From positions 1,054,001 through 1,118,000 of the forward strand of contig CAWJKU010000004.1 in assembly GCA_963843535.1 (NCBI GenBank): a stretch of 64,000 nucleotides of DNA. Direction: 5' to 3'. The DNA comes from CAVUNY01 sp963843535. GTDB lineage: Bacteria; Chloroflexota; Anaerolineae; Anaerolineales; Anaerolineaceae. The position numbers and the translations under genes were made by a program. Shown one piece after another: positions 41,152-49,668 of this stretch (position 1 is its first letter; each line of letters begins with the position of its first letter). The notes beneath the pieces were generated by a model. The model searched no databases. It had not been told where the DNA came from and worked only from the letters and a program-made list of their open reading frames with translations.

Positions 41152-42567
41152 ATGAACGGTCAGGCTAACCGAACCTTAGTGATGAAATTTGGCGGGACCT
41201 CAGTAGGTTCACCCCAGGCTATGAGCCAAATGGCCGCAATTGTTCGCGATACACGGGTGAGTTGGCAACGGGTAGTGGTGGTGGTGTCGGCATTAACCCG
41301 GGTAACCGATTTGCTGCTCGGGCAGGCTGCGCAGGCAGCTGCTGGTGACATATCTGGATTAACAGAAGCGGTGGGTGAGTTGCGCCGGCGGCATGCCGAG
41401 ATCGCGGATGCAGTCGTGCTTGCCGAGCGGCGGGTTGGCGTAATGGCTCAAATCACAGCCTTGATTGACGAATTTGAGGCGTTATGCCGGGCAATCGCTG
41501 TGCTGGGCGAAGCCACGCCGCGGGCTTTAGACGCGGTCGCTTCGTTAGGCGAACGCATGTCAGCCCGCCTGGCAGCCGAAGCGGTCATCGCTTTGGGCGT
41601 TCACGCCCAGGCAGTTGAATCCACCAAATTCATCATTACCGACGATTGCTTCCAATCCGCTGTACCGGATATCCACGCAACCAACTTAAAGACGCGTGAG
41701 ATCTTGAATCCAATACTGGATGCCGGGATCGTGCCGGTCGTCACCGGTTTTATTGGCTCCACGAAGAAAGGGGTAGTGACCACCCTGGGGCGCGGGGGCA
41801 GCGATTATCTGGCGGCTCTGGTCGGAGCAGCTTTGCCCGCAGACGATGTCTGGATATGGACGGATGTCCCTGGGGTTATGACCACTGACCCACGTCTGGT
41901 GCCCGAAGCCTGCACCATCCCGGAACTGTCGTTTCGAGAAGTGTCCGAGCTGGCTTACTATGGAGCAAAAGTGCTTCATCCGAAAACCATTCGCCCGGTG
42001 ATCGATGCCGGTGTGGGTCTGCGGGTGTGCAACACATTCCAGCCAGACCATCCCGGCACGCGCCTGGTGGCGGACATGCCGGTCAAAAAGAACGGCAGTA
42101 TAAAGGCTGTTACTGCCATCAAAGGACTGCAATTGGTAACGGTCGAAGGGCGTGGTATGTTGGGCGTGCCGGGCGTGGCAGCGCGAACTTTTGCTGCTGT
42201 CGCAGCCACCGGAACCAGCGTTCCTTTAATCACCCAGGCGTCATCCGAGCAGTCCATCTGCTTTGCGGTGCCCGTGGAATCGACGGAAGTGGTTCTGTCT
42301 GCCCTGACCGCGGCTTTTGCCCATGAAATTGCCAACCAGGATATTGACAGGGTGTGGGCGACGAGTGAAGTGGTCATTATCACGGTCGTCGGCGCGGGGA
42401 TGCGCTCTACCCCTGGCATCGCGGGAAAAATATTCAGCGCGCTCGGCAGTCAGGGCGTGAATGTAATCGCGATTGCCCAGGGTTCATCCGAAGTGTCCAT
42501 CAGCCTGGTAGTTGACAGCGCCGGCATCCAACCAGCGGTTCAGGCGTTACATAACCTGATCCTTTAA
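41152..42567 (+). CDS. lysC: Aspartate kinase
   Basis: 471 aa. The kinase domain starts VMKFGGTSVGSPQAMSQMA (ATP and aspartate site), with GRGGSDYLAALVGAAL and DVPGVMTTDPRLVPEACTIP. Two C-terminal ACT regulatory domains (about 315-385 and 395-465: MLGVPGVAARTFAAVAATGT and MRSTPGIAGKIFSALGSQGV) bind feedback inhibitors. It makes aspartyl phosphate, the first step to lysine, threonine, methionine and isoleucine. ATG 41152 follows GGAGAGGAG. The upstream frame extension to 40942 covers the leader and is not likely to be translated as part of the enzyme. asd follows in the same operon. Confidence 0.95.
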   Translation: MNGQANRTLVMKFGGTSVGSPQAMSQMAAIVRDTRVSWQRVVVVVSALTRVTDLLLGQAAQAAAGDISGLTEAVGELRRRHAEIADAVVLAERRVGVMAQITALIDEFEALCRAIAVLGEATPRALDAVASLGERMSARLAAEAVIALGVHAQAVESTKFIITDDCFQSAVPDIHATNLKTREILNPILDAGIVPVVTGFIGSTKKGVVTTLGRGGSDYLAALVGAALPADDVWIWTDVPGVMTTDPRLVPEACTIPELSFREVSELAYYGAKVLHPKTIRPVIDAGVGLRVCNTFQPDHPGTRLVADMPVKKNGSIKAVTAIKGLQLVTVEGRGMLGVPGVAARTFAAVAATGTSVPLITQASSEQSICFAVPVESTEVVLSALTAAFAHEIANQDIDRVWATSEVVIITVVGAGMRSTPGIAGKIFSALGSQGVNVIAIAQGSSEVSISLVVDSAGIQPAVQALHNLIL

Positions 42568-42618
42568 CCCGCGGGAGCGGTACCCGGCGAACCCTGCCGG
42601 CATGAAATGGAGGTTTTG

Positions 42619-43671
42619 ATGAGTAAAATCCCGGTCGCTATCTTAGCCGCCACCGGCTCGGTGGGCCAGCGTTTTGTGCAGCTTCTCGATGGGCATCCCT
42701 GGTTCGAAGTGGTCGCGTTGACCGGCTCGGACCGGTCGGTTGGACGCGCGTATGGTGAGACCTGCCATTGGATTCTGGGCGAATTAATGCCCGATTGGGC
42801 CAGGAACATGACCGTGATCCCTACCCAACCGGAAATGGTGAACGCCGCCCTGGTTTTTTCGGCGCTTCCGTCTGATGTGGCGAAAACGGCAGAACCATTA
42901 TTTGCCCAGGCGGGAAAATTGGTCTGCTCCAACGCGTCGGCTTACCGCAGGGATGCGGACGTACCGATATTAATGCCGGAAGTAAACGCCGCGCACGCGG
43001 AGATCGTGACGGTGCAGCGCCGCAACCGCGGCTGGACGGGTGGAATCGTGACCAATCCGAACTGCACCAGCACCGGCATGACGGTGGCCCTAAAAGCCCT
43101 CCAGGATGCTTTCGGCTTGACCCGCGTTCTGGCAGTATCGATGCAGGCTGTTTCCGGCGCCGGTTATCCAGGGGTGGCCTCGCTGGATATTCTGGATAAT
43201 GTGATCCCCAATATCGAGGGCGAAGAAAGCAAAGTGGAGTGGGAACCGCGCAAAATGCTCGGCAGGTACTCCAGAAATGAAATCCAGTTGGCGGATTTTA
43301 TCGTCTCTGCTCATACGAACCGGGTGGCAGTGATCGATGCCCATTTGATGTGCCTTTCGCTCGAATTGAAAAAAAAGGCGGCATTGGAAGAGGTCCGCGC
43401 AGCCCTTTCCGGGTACCAGCCCCAGGCTGCCGCCCAGGGCTTGCCTTCAACACCCCAGCCGGTGATCCTGGTGAGAGAAGAATCCGACCGCCCGCAGCCC
43501 CGCCTGGACCGGATGACCGGGCGCGGAATGACCACGGTGGTCGGGCGGGTGAGGCCGGATCCGCTGCTGGACTATAAAATGGTGGTGTTGAGCCACAATA
43601 CGATCCGCGGCGCGGCGGGTGGCGCTATCTATAATGGAGAGCTTCTGGTAAAAATGGGGCTGCTGGAATAA
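42619..43671 (+). CDS. asd: Aspartate-semialdehyde dehydrogenase
   Basis: 350 aa, of the archaeal/fungal-type ASADH branch. NADP-binding ILAATGSVGQRFVQLL, catalytic Cys in NPNCTSTGMTVALKA, SGAGYPGV, and substrate Arg/His in SAHTNRVAVIDAHL and RVRPDPLLDYKMVVLSHNTI. It reduces aspartyl phosphate to the semialdehyde, the second step of the pathway. ATG 42619 is chosen because GGAGG (42609-42613) precedes it; 51 nt separate it from lysC. Confidence 0.95.
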   Translation: MSKIPVAILAATGSVGQRFVQLLDGHPWFEVVALTGSDRSVGRAYGETCHWILGELMPDWARNMTVIPTQPEMVNAALVFSALPSDVAKTAEPLFAQAGKLVCSNASAYRRDADVPILMPEVNAAHAEIVTVQRRNRGWTGGIVTNPNCTSTGMTVALKALQDAFGLTRVLAVSMQAVSGAGYPGVASLDILDNVIPNIEGEESKVEWEPRKMLGRYSRNEIQLADFIVSAHTNRVAVIDAHLMCLSLELKKKAALEEVRAALSGYQPQAAAQGLPSTPQPVILVREESDRPQPRLDRMTGRGMTTVVGRVRPDPLLDYKMVVLSHNTIRGAAGGAIYNGELLVKMGLLE

Positions 43672-43678
43672 TAAACTT

Positions 43679-44359
43679 TCACGCGTTGTGAATGATCAGG
43701 ATGAATTCGGCCTTGCGTTGGGCAGCACGCTGTTTGACCTCGCTCACCGGGCCGCGGTATATGGTCTCTTTGGGCAGTGTCAGGTCGCAGGCCAGGGTCA
43801 CCTCTGCGCCCTTGCCAAATGTTTTAGAAACATCATCCAGCAAGGCAGCCATGCGGTAGGGCGTATCCATCAGCACCACCGCCATGCGCAGCCCGCGCAG
43901 GCGCGTCAGCTCGCGCCGGCGCACATCTGGATCGCGCGGCAAAAATCCTCCGAAAACGAACCGGTCCGCTTTGAAGCCCAATACGGACAGGGCGGCCATT
44001 AATGAGGATGCGCCGGGAACCGGGGTCACCTGAATCCCGTAATCGGCGGCCTGTCCGATCAAGGCGGCCCCTGGGTCGGAAAACACCGGCGTGCCGCAGT
44101 CCGAGATCAAGGCCATATGCTGGTTGGTCTGGACCAGGCGCATCAGCAGGGATGGAACCAGCTCAATCTCATTATGCTCGTTAAGTGGGATCAGCTCTTT
44201 TCCGGTAATTTCCAGGCGCTTGAGTAGCTTGCTGGCTTCCTTGATTTCTTCACAAATGATCGCATCCGCCTGGCGCAGGGTTTCGATGGCGCGCAGGGTG
44301 ATGTCGTCTGGGTGTCCGATAGGGATGGCTACGATAGAAAGCAGAGGTTTTGTCGGCAT
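43679..44359 (-). CDS. rsmI: Ribosomal RNA small subunit methyltransferase I-like
   Basis: 226 aa tetrapyrrole-methylase-fold enzyme: IVAIPIGHPDDITLRAIETL, IICEEIKEASKLLK, the SAM loop ISDCGTPVFSDPGAAL and VTPVPGASSLMAALSVLGF. RsmI adds a 2'-O-methyl to C1402 of 16S rRNA at the decoding site. It is slightly shorter than the usual 270-280 aa because the C-terminal extension is reduced, ending AEFILIIHNA. It converges with asd. Confidence 0.85.
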   Translation of the reverse strand: MPTKPLLSIVAIPIGHPDDITLRAIETLRQADAIICEEIKEASKLLKRLEITGKELIPLNEHNEIELVPSLLMRLVQTNQHMALISDCGTPVFSDPGAALIGQAADYGIQVTPVPGASSLMAALSVLGFKADRFVFGGFLPRDPDVRRRELTRLRGLRMAVVLMDTPYRMAALLDDVSKTFGKGAEVTLACDLTLPKETIYRGPVSEVKQRAAQRKAEFILIIHNA

Positions 44360-44422
44360 AACGTTTCTCGGTTGCTGCCTGAAAAGGGATGAATGCAGGG
44401 GGTATGGCAGCTAAAAATTAGG

Positions 44423-45274
44423 TTAAGGGTTGTTCTTTCTCAACGCTTTCCAGGCCAATCCACGCCGGGGAGAAAAGAAAAAAGCCAGCAAGAAGAAAAA
44501 TGTAGCCACCAGCACAATGGCCGCGCCAGAAGCGATATTCAGGTAGTAGCTCAAATACAGCCCAACCACGCTGGAAAGGCCCCCGATGATCCCGGAAACG
44601 ACCATCATGGATGGCAGGCGGTGCGTCAGCAAATAGGCTGCCGCGGCCGGGGTAACCAGCATGGCGGCTACCAGGCCGATCCCCACAGTCTGCATGGAAA
44701 CGACAATAGTCACCGCCAGCAGGACCAGCATCAAATTCCGCAGGGCATCAGCGGGTAAGCGCAAAGTTTTCGCCAGGACCGGATCGAAAGATACCACCAG
44801 GAATGGGCGGTATAAAACGATCAACGTTGTCAGCACAAGACTTGACAGGATGATCACCCCCCACAAATCTGAAGTGCTGACGCCCAATATATTACCGAAG
44901 AGGATATGGCTCAGATCGACCGCATACGTACGAATGGAACTGATCAACGCCACCCCCAGAGATAATGCGGCGGCAAAAAGGATGCCAATCGCAGTATCTT
45001 CGCGGATCGTCCCGCCGCGGCTGAAAAAACCGATGCTTAAGGCGACAATAATGGCGGCTGCCAGAGCGCCGACGATCAATGATCCCCCGAGCAGGTAAGC
45101 CACGGCGACCCCGGGGAGGATGGCATGCGCCAGGGCGTCGCCCAGAAAGGCCATGGACCGCAGCACCACATAGCAGCCGACGACGGCGCATAAAACGCCG
45201 ATGATAATGGCGGCTGCCAGGCCGCGCTGCATGAAGCCGTACTGCAAGGGTTCGATCAGCCAGGATATGATCAT
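44423..45274 (-). CDS. Zinc/manganese ABC transporter permease (ABC-3 family)
   Basis: 283 aa, about eight membrane helices, family motif LGDALAHAILPGVAVAYLLG near the N-terminus and LLVTPAAAAYLLTHRLPSMM later. It overlaps the ATPase gene by 4 nt. ABC-3 permeases import Zn2+, Mn2+ or Fe2+. No substrate-binding lipoprotein gene accompanies the pair in this window. Confidence 0.88.
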   Translation of the reverse strand: MIISWLIEPLQYGFMQRGLAAAIIIGVLCAVVGCYVVLRSMAFLGDALAHAILPGVAVAYLLGGSLIVGALAAAIIVALSIGFFSRGGTIREDTAIGILFAAALSLGVALISSIRTYAVDLSHILFGNILGVSTSDLWGVIILSSLVLTTLIVLYRPFLVVSFDPVLAKTLRLPADALRNLMLVLLAVTIVVSMQTVGIGLVAAMLVTPAAAAYLLTHRLPSMMVVSGIIGGLSSVVGLYLSYYLNIASGAAIVLVATFFFLLAFFFSPRRGLAWKALRKNNP

Positions 45275-46110
45275 TTTTTTGCTGAAGGCGGTTCAAACGC
45301 CGGGTGTGGGTGGGCGTGATCGTGTTCAGGATCATCACCGCCGCAGCAGTCATCCACAACTGCCGCTCCGTTGACGAAAATCACCTGGCTGAAAGCCGCG
45401 GAAATGTTTTGCGGCTGGAAAACTTGCTGTGCCGGGCCAAAAGCCACCAGTTTTCGATTGAGCAGCGCGGTCAGTTCGAAACGTTCCGCCGCCATGTTCA
45501 GGTCGTGGGTCGAAACCAGGACGGTCACTTTTTGAGACTTCAGCTCCTCGAGAAGCTGCAAGGTTGCCTCCTGGGTGCGAATATCGACGCCTGTAAATGG
45601 TTCATCCATCAATAAAATGTGCGGTTCCTGGGCAATCGCTCTCGCCAGGAACGCGCGCTGCTGCTGTCCACCTGAGAGCTCGCCAATGGCATGTTTGGCC
45701 AGGTCTGCAATTCCCAACTGGGCCAGGGCATGGTCAACCACCTGGCGGTCGTGGCGCGAGTACCTGCCAAACCAGCCAAATTTACCCAGGCGGCCCATCA
45801 TCACCACGTCCCAAACGGTTACCGGGAAGCGCCAATCGACTTCTTCGCGCTGCGGGATGTAGGCTACGCAATCTTGATGACGGCCCAGCGGCTGGTTGTG
45901 AATGCGAATCTGCCCGCTGCGGACCGGCAATAAACCCACCAATGCCTTAAAGAGGGTCGATTTCCCGGCTCCATTTGGTCCGACCACCGCCACCTGGGCG
46001 CCGTGCGGCACTTCAAACGATATATCTTCCAAGACCGGGCGGCCGTTGTAGCTGACAGTGACGTGTTCAAATTCCAGGCGAGCTGGGTCCACAGGAAAAT
46101 CCGTCTTCAA
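45271..46110 (-). CDS. Zinc/manganese ABC transporter ATPase with metal-rich tail
   Basis: 279 aa. Walker A GPNGAGKSTL, Q-loop YIPQREEVDW (characteristic of Mn/Zn importers), signature LSGGQQQR, Walker B ILLMDEPFTGVD. The C-terminal 35 residues end with CCGGDDPEHDHAHPHP, a Cys/His-rich stretch that probably binds metal and may sense the imported ion. Start codon is TTG at 46110 with GAGG 7 nt upstream. Coexpressed with the permease. Confidence 0.9.
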   Translation of the reverse strand: MKTDFPVDPARLEFEHVTVSYNGRPVLEDISFEVPHGAQVAVVGPNGAGKSTLFKALVGLLPVRSGQIRIHNQPLGRHQDCVAYIPQREEVDWRFPVTVWDVVMMGRLGKFGWFGRYSRHDRQVVDHALAQLGIADLAKHAIGELSGGQQQRAFLARAIAQEPHILLMDEPFTGVDIRTQEATLQLLEELKSQKVTVLVSTHDLNMAAERFELTALLNRKLVAFGPAQQVFQPQNISAAFSQVIFVNGAAVVDDCCGGDDPEHDHAHPHPAFEPPSAKK

Positions 46111-46225
46111 TCGAACCTCATTTCAATCATCCTGGCTCTATTTTACTCCACCTTCGACCGGGACGCGAAAATGAGGGTTGGCCCATCACGCTGTCCCGAG
46201 GGTCAGAATGAACAGAGTTCGCAGG

Positions 46226-46241
46226 TATAATAGCTGCTATG
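46226..46241 (+). promoter_or_regulatory. Leaderless promoter of murJ
   Basis: TATAAT (46226-46231) lies only 7 nt before the murJ ATG at 46239-46241, so transcription should start at or next to the start codon. Confidence 0.6.
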
Positions 46242-47771
46242 TCCCGATTAACCCGCAATACATTGATGCTCGCTGTACTGCTGGCAGCAGATAAGGGTCT
46301 GGCAATCCTGCGCCAGGTGATTATTGCCCGCCAGTTTAGTTTTTCTAAAGACCTGGACGCGTTCAATGTGGCCAATAATATCCCAGATTTATTGTTTGCA
46401 TTAATCTCCGGGGGGGCGTTGGCGTTGGCGTTTATTCCCATTTTGACGGATATGCTGACCAAACAGGGCCGCCGGGCCGCCTGGGATTTATTCAGCCGGA
46501 TCGCTAACCTGGCGTTCCTGGGAACCGCAGTTTTGGCCGTGGTTGTGGCTTTATTAGCCGGCCCGATGGTGCGGTCAGAGATTGGCGTGGCTCCCGGGTT
46601 TTCCAGCGTGCAGCAGGATGTGGTGATTGCCTTGATGCGGCTGAATTTGATCGCCACGCTGCTTTTTTCGATCAGCGGCCTGGTCATGGGCGGCTTGCAG
46701 GCCAACCAGCATTTCTTGCTCCCTGCCCTGGCTCCCATGCTGTACAATCTCGGGCAAATATTTGGAGCGCTGGTGCTGGCTCCGGATAAGCCGTATATTT
46801 TGGCTGGTATCCAACTGCCGGCAATGGGAATGGGAGTTTACGGCCTGGTGTATGGGGTGATCATTGGGGCGGTGCTGCACCTGGGCATCCAAATCCCAGG
46901 TTTGATCAGGTACGAATTTCGCTGGATTCCCAAAATCGGCCTCGGGAATCCAGATGTGCGCCGGGTGCTGCGCGTCATGGTTCCGCGCCTGGGGGTTATG
47001 CTGTGCATCCAGTTGATGTTCGTGATCCGCGACAACCTGGCTTCGCGCCTGGCCGAAGGATCGGTTTCCGCGCTGACCTATGGATGGATGATTCAGCAAG
47101 TGCCTGAAACGATCCTGGGAACAGCCTTGGGGATTGCGCTGCTGCCGGCGATATCCGAATTGGTGGCGCTGGAGGAGAGGCAGAAGTTCCGAGAAACGAT
47201 CGAAAAGTGCGTTCGCATCCTGGTTGGCCTGACCCTGCCGGTGGCTGTCGTCCTGGGCCTGGGATTAGAGCCGTTAGTCAAACTGGTTTTTGGCCTGGAT
47301 GCCGCCCAGGCAGACTTGATGATGTGGGTATCCCGCGGATTTTTGCTGGGTTTGATGGGCCACACGGTCCTTGAAATTGCGACCCGTTCTTTTTATTCCC
47401 AACAAGATGCGCTGACGCCGTTCAAGACCGCCCTGATGACACTGGCGATCTATATCGTTCTGGGTATTATCCTGTACCGATGGTTTGGCGCGCCAGGGAT
47501 CGCATTAACCGATACGATCGCCTACACGACCCAGGCAGTAGTGCTGCTGGTCATATTTGGCCGCAAGGAAAAATCGCCAATTCGCATAGGTGACACCATG
47601 CCGCGAGTGATCATCGCTGCCGCCGCAGCGGGAGCAACCGTGGTAGGAGTATATTTTCTGGCGGGCGACCGGCTTCCGCAGGTGCTGGTTTCCATTATCA
47701 GTATGGCGGCCGGCGGGGTGGTATTCTTACCCTTCATGTGGAAAGAAGTGCGCTCCCTGGTACGCTTGTAG
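46239..47771 (+). CDS. murJ: Lipid II flippase MurJ
   Basis: 510 aa MOP-superfamily protein with about 14 membrane helices. The N-terminus LTRNTLMLAVLLAADKGLAI, the conserved region FNVANNIPDLLFALISGGAL and ATRSFYSQQDALTPFKTAL (with the essential charged residues) are MurJ features. It flips lipid II across the membrane for peptidoglycan synthesis. It is transcribed alone with the TPR-like gene behind it, from a leaderless promoter. Confidence 0.92.
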   Translation: MSRLTRNTLMLAVLLAADKGLAILRQVIIARQFSFSKDLDAFNVANNIPDLLFALISGGALALAFIPILTDMLTKQGRRAAWDLFSRIANLAFLGTAVLAVVVALLAGPMVRSEIGVAPGFSSVQQDVVIALMRLNLIATLLFSISGLVMGGLQANQHFLLPALAPMLYNLGQIFGALVLAPDKPYILAGIQLPAMGMGVYGLVYGVIIGAVLHLGIQIPGLIRYEFRWIPKIGLGNPDVRRVLRVMVPRLGVMLCIQLMFVIRDNLASRLAEGSVSALTYGWMIQQVPETILGTALGIALLPAISELVALEERQKFRETIEKCVRILVGLTLPVAVVLGLGLEPLVKLVFGLDAAQADLMMWVSRGFLLGLMGHTVLEIATRSFYSQQDALTPFKTALMTLAIYIVLGIILYRWFGAPGIALTDTIAYTTQAVVLLVIFGRKEKSPIRIGDTMPRVIIAAAAAGATVVGVYFLAGDRLPQVLVSIISMAAGGVVFLPFMWKEVRSLVRL

Positions 47772-47778
47772 GTTAGGG

Positions 47779-47794
47779 TATAATAGCGCTCATG
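47779..47794 (+). promoter_or_regulatory. Leaderless promoter of the TPR-like gene
   Basis: TATAAT (47779-47784) with the ATG 7 nt downstream at 47792, the same geometry as murJ. Confidence 0.6.
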
Positions 47795-49144
47795 CCTGAT
47801 GAAATATCCAATAACGACGCAACGCAACCTGTTAGCGTCAACCCCGAAAAAAAACAACCTCTCCCGCAAAATCCCGAAGAAGCAACTATCCCGGTAAGCT
47901 TGGGAGCCTCAGAGGGTAAGAACAATCTATCCGTCAATATAGAGCCTGCCGCTGATTCGGTTGAACAGGATTCTGAGCAGCAGGAAGATGAGGTCGTCGA
48001 AAAACCGCTTAAGTCGTGGCGCGGTCGGCTGGTTTTGGTCGGCATTTTCGCTGTCTTGCTTTTAGGCGCGTTGGGGGGCGTGTTGGGGTATAACGCCGGA
48101 TTGCAAAGCCGGATTCAACAGCAATCCAGCCAGGTCGCTGCCGCGGCAGCCACACAATTCCAGCTGGGTTTGGACGATATGGTGAACGGGCGGTACGTGA
48201 TGGCGCGCGGACGCTTTGAATATGTCATCAGCCTGGATCCAGGCTTCCCCGGCGTGAAGGAAAAACTGACCGAGGTCATGATTGCGTTAATCCCGACCAC
48301 GATTCCCACGGCGACTTTGACCCCAACCCCCATTTTTACTCCCACCCCGGATACCCGCGGCGAACAGGAAATGTTCAAAAATATCAAGCAGAGTCTGGCG
48401 GATAAAAAGTGGGATGAAGCCATCGTCTCGATTGAAGCCCTGAGAACCAAGAATCTGAGCTATGAGACGATTGCGGTGGATGGTTTTTATTACATCGCCT
48501 TGCGAAATCGAGGCGTGGATAAAATATTACGCCTGGGAGATCTCGAAGGCGGCATGTATGACCTGGCCCTCACGGCCCGGTTTGGACCTCTCGACCGGGA
48601 CGCCGAAAGTTATCAGGTGTGGGCGCGTTATTACGTGACCGGCGCCAGTTTTTGGGAGGTAGATTGGGAGAAATCCGCCTATTATTTTGGCCTGGTTGCG
48701 CCCTACCTGCCGAACTTGCGCGACTCATCCAATATTTTTGCGATTGACCGCTATCGCCAGGCCGCGACCAAATATGCCGAAAAGTTGCTTAATGACGGCG
48801 AAGCTTGCAAGGCGAATGAATTATTGGCGAATATCCTGAAAAATAATTTCAAAAACGCCACCACAGAACCACTGGCCACCAAGGCTTACGGCGAGTGCCA
48901 TCCGCCAACGGAGACTCCCAAACCCCAGCCACCTACCGCTACGCCGACGATTACCCCAACCCCCAGTTTGAGTCCCACCCCGGGTGCGACCGAACAGACG
49001 CCCCAGGCGACTGCGACGAATACGTCTGCCCCGGCAGCGTCAGCCACGCCGACCACGAGCGCTCCCACACCGACTTTCACCAACACTCCGATTCCGCCCA
49101 CCGCGACGTTTACTCCCACGCCTCCCCCTACGGCTAATCCATGA
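47792..49144 (+). CDS. Membrane-anchored TPR-like protein with Thr/Pro-rich linker and tail
   Basis: 450 aa. An acidic cytosolic N-terminus, one membrane helix (about 80-105), a tetratricopeptide-like helical region (about 115-160 and 185-360: QFQLGLDDMVNGRYVMARGR, IKQSLADKKWDEAIVSIEAL) split by a Thr/Pro linker, then a final 80-residue Thr/Pro tail. The tail and linker resemble surface proteins of this phylum. It probably acts outside the membrane as a scaffold or cell-envelope protein. Partners unknown. It overlaps the next gene by ATGA. Confidence 0.8.
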   Translation: MPDEISNNDATQPVSVNPEKKQPLPQNPEEATIPVSLGASEGKNNLSVNIEPAADSVEQDSEQQEDEVVEKPLKSWRGRLVLVGIFAVLLLGALGGVLGYNAGLQSRIQQQSSQVAAAAATQFQLGLDDMVNGRYVMARGRFEYVISLDPGFPGVKEKLTEVMIALIPTTIPTATLTPTPIFTPTPDTRGEQEMFKNIKQSLADKKWDEAIVSIEALRTKNLSYETIAVDGFYYIALRNRGVDKILRLGDLEGGMYDLALTARFGPLDRDAESYQVWARYYVTGASFWEVDWEKSAYYFGLVAPYLPNLRDSSNIFAIDRYRQAATKYAEKLLNDGEACKANELLANILKNNFKNATTEPLATKAYGECHPPTETPKPQPPTATPTITPTPSLSPTPGATEQTPQATATNTSAPAASATPTTSAPTPTFTNTPIPPTATFTPTPPPTANP

Positions 49145-49656
49145 CGCCTTACCCGGCAGGCATGCTAACCGTTATCTACTGGCTGCACATGCTGGCAACC
49201 GTGGCATGGGTCGGAGGTCAGGCTGCCCTGGCATTATTGGTGCTGCCTGCCGCGCGAAAAACGCTGGAGGGCGAAGTTTACTCTAACTTTCTGGAGCAAA
49301 TCAACCGCAGGCTGAAGCTGGTGGGCTGGATTTCCTTGATCGTTCTGGTGGGAACCGGTATGTTTCAAATGAGCGCCAGCCCGTCTTACCAGGGCTTTCT
49401 CTCAATCACCAATACCTGGGCAGTGGCGATATTTTCCAAGCACATGGTGATTGGCTTGATGGTGGTGTTGAGCGCATACTCGACGTGGGGATTATCCCCC
49501 GCGCTGCAGCGCCTTGCGCTCCTGCGTTCGCGTGGAAAAGGGAGCGAGGTAGAGTTCGAAGGACTGCAAAAAAGGGAAGAGTTGTTGGTCCGGATTAACC
49601 TGGTGATTGCGATTGTGGTCTTGCTGCTGACCGCCTGGGCTCGATCGGCGGGATAA
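49141..49656 (+). CDS. CopD-like membrane protein (171 aa)
   Basis: Four predicted helices (about 8-32, 58-78, 95-117, 148-168). The N-terminus has YWLHMLATVAWVGGQ, with a His in helix 1 as in CopD/DUF2269-type proteins, and a second His in FSKHMVIGLMVVLSA. CopD-like proteins take part in copper handling or bind heme. It is cotranslated with the TPR-like gene through a 4-nt overlap. Copper is only a family guess. Confidence 0.65.
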   Translation: MTPYPAGMLTVIYWLHMLATVAWVGGQAALALLVLPAARKTLEGEVYSNFLEQINRRLKLVGWISLIVLVGTGMFQMSASPSYQGFLSITNTWAVAIFSKHMVIGLMVVLSAYSTWGLSPALQRLALLRSRGKGSEVEFEGLQKREELLVRINLVIAIVVLLLTAWARSAG

Positions 49657-49668
49657 ACTTTCCTGATA

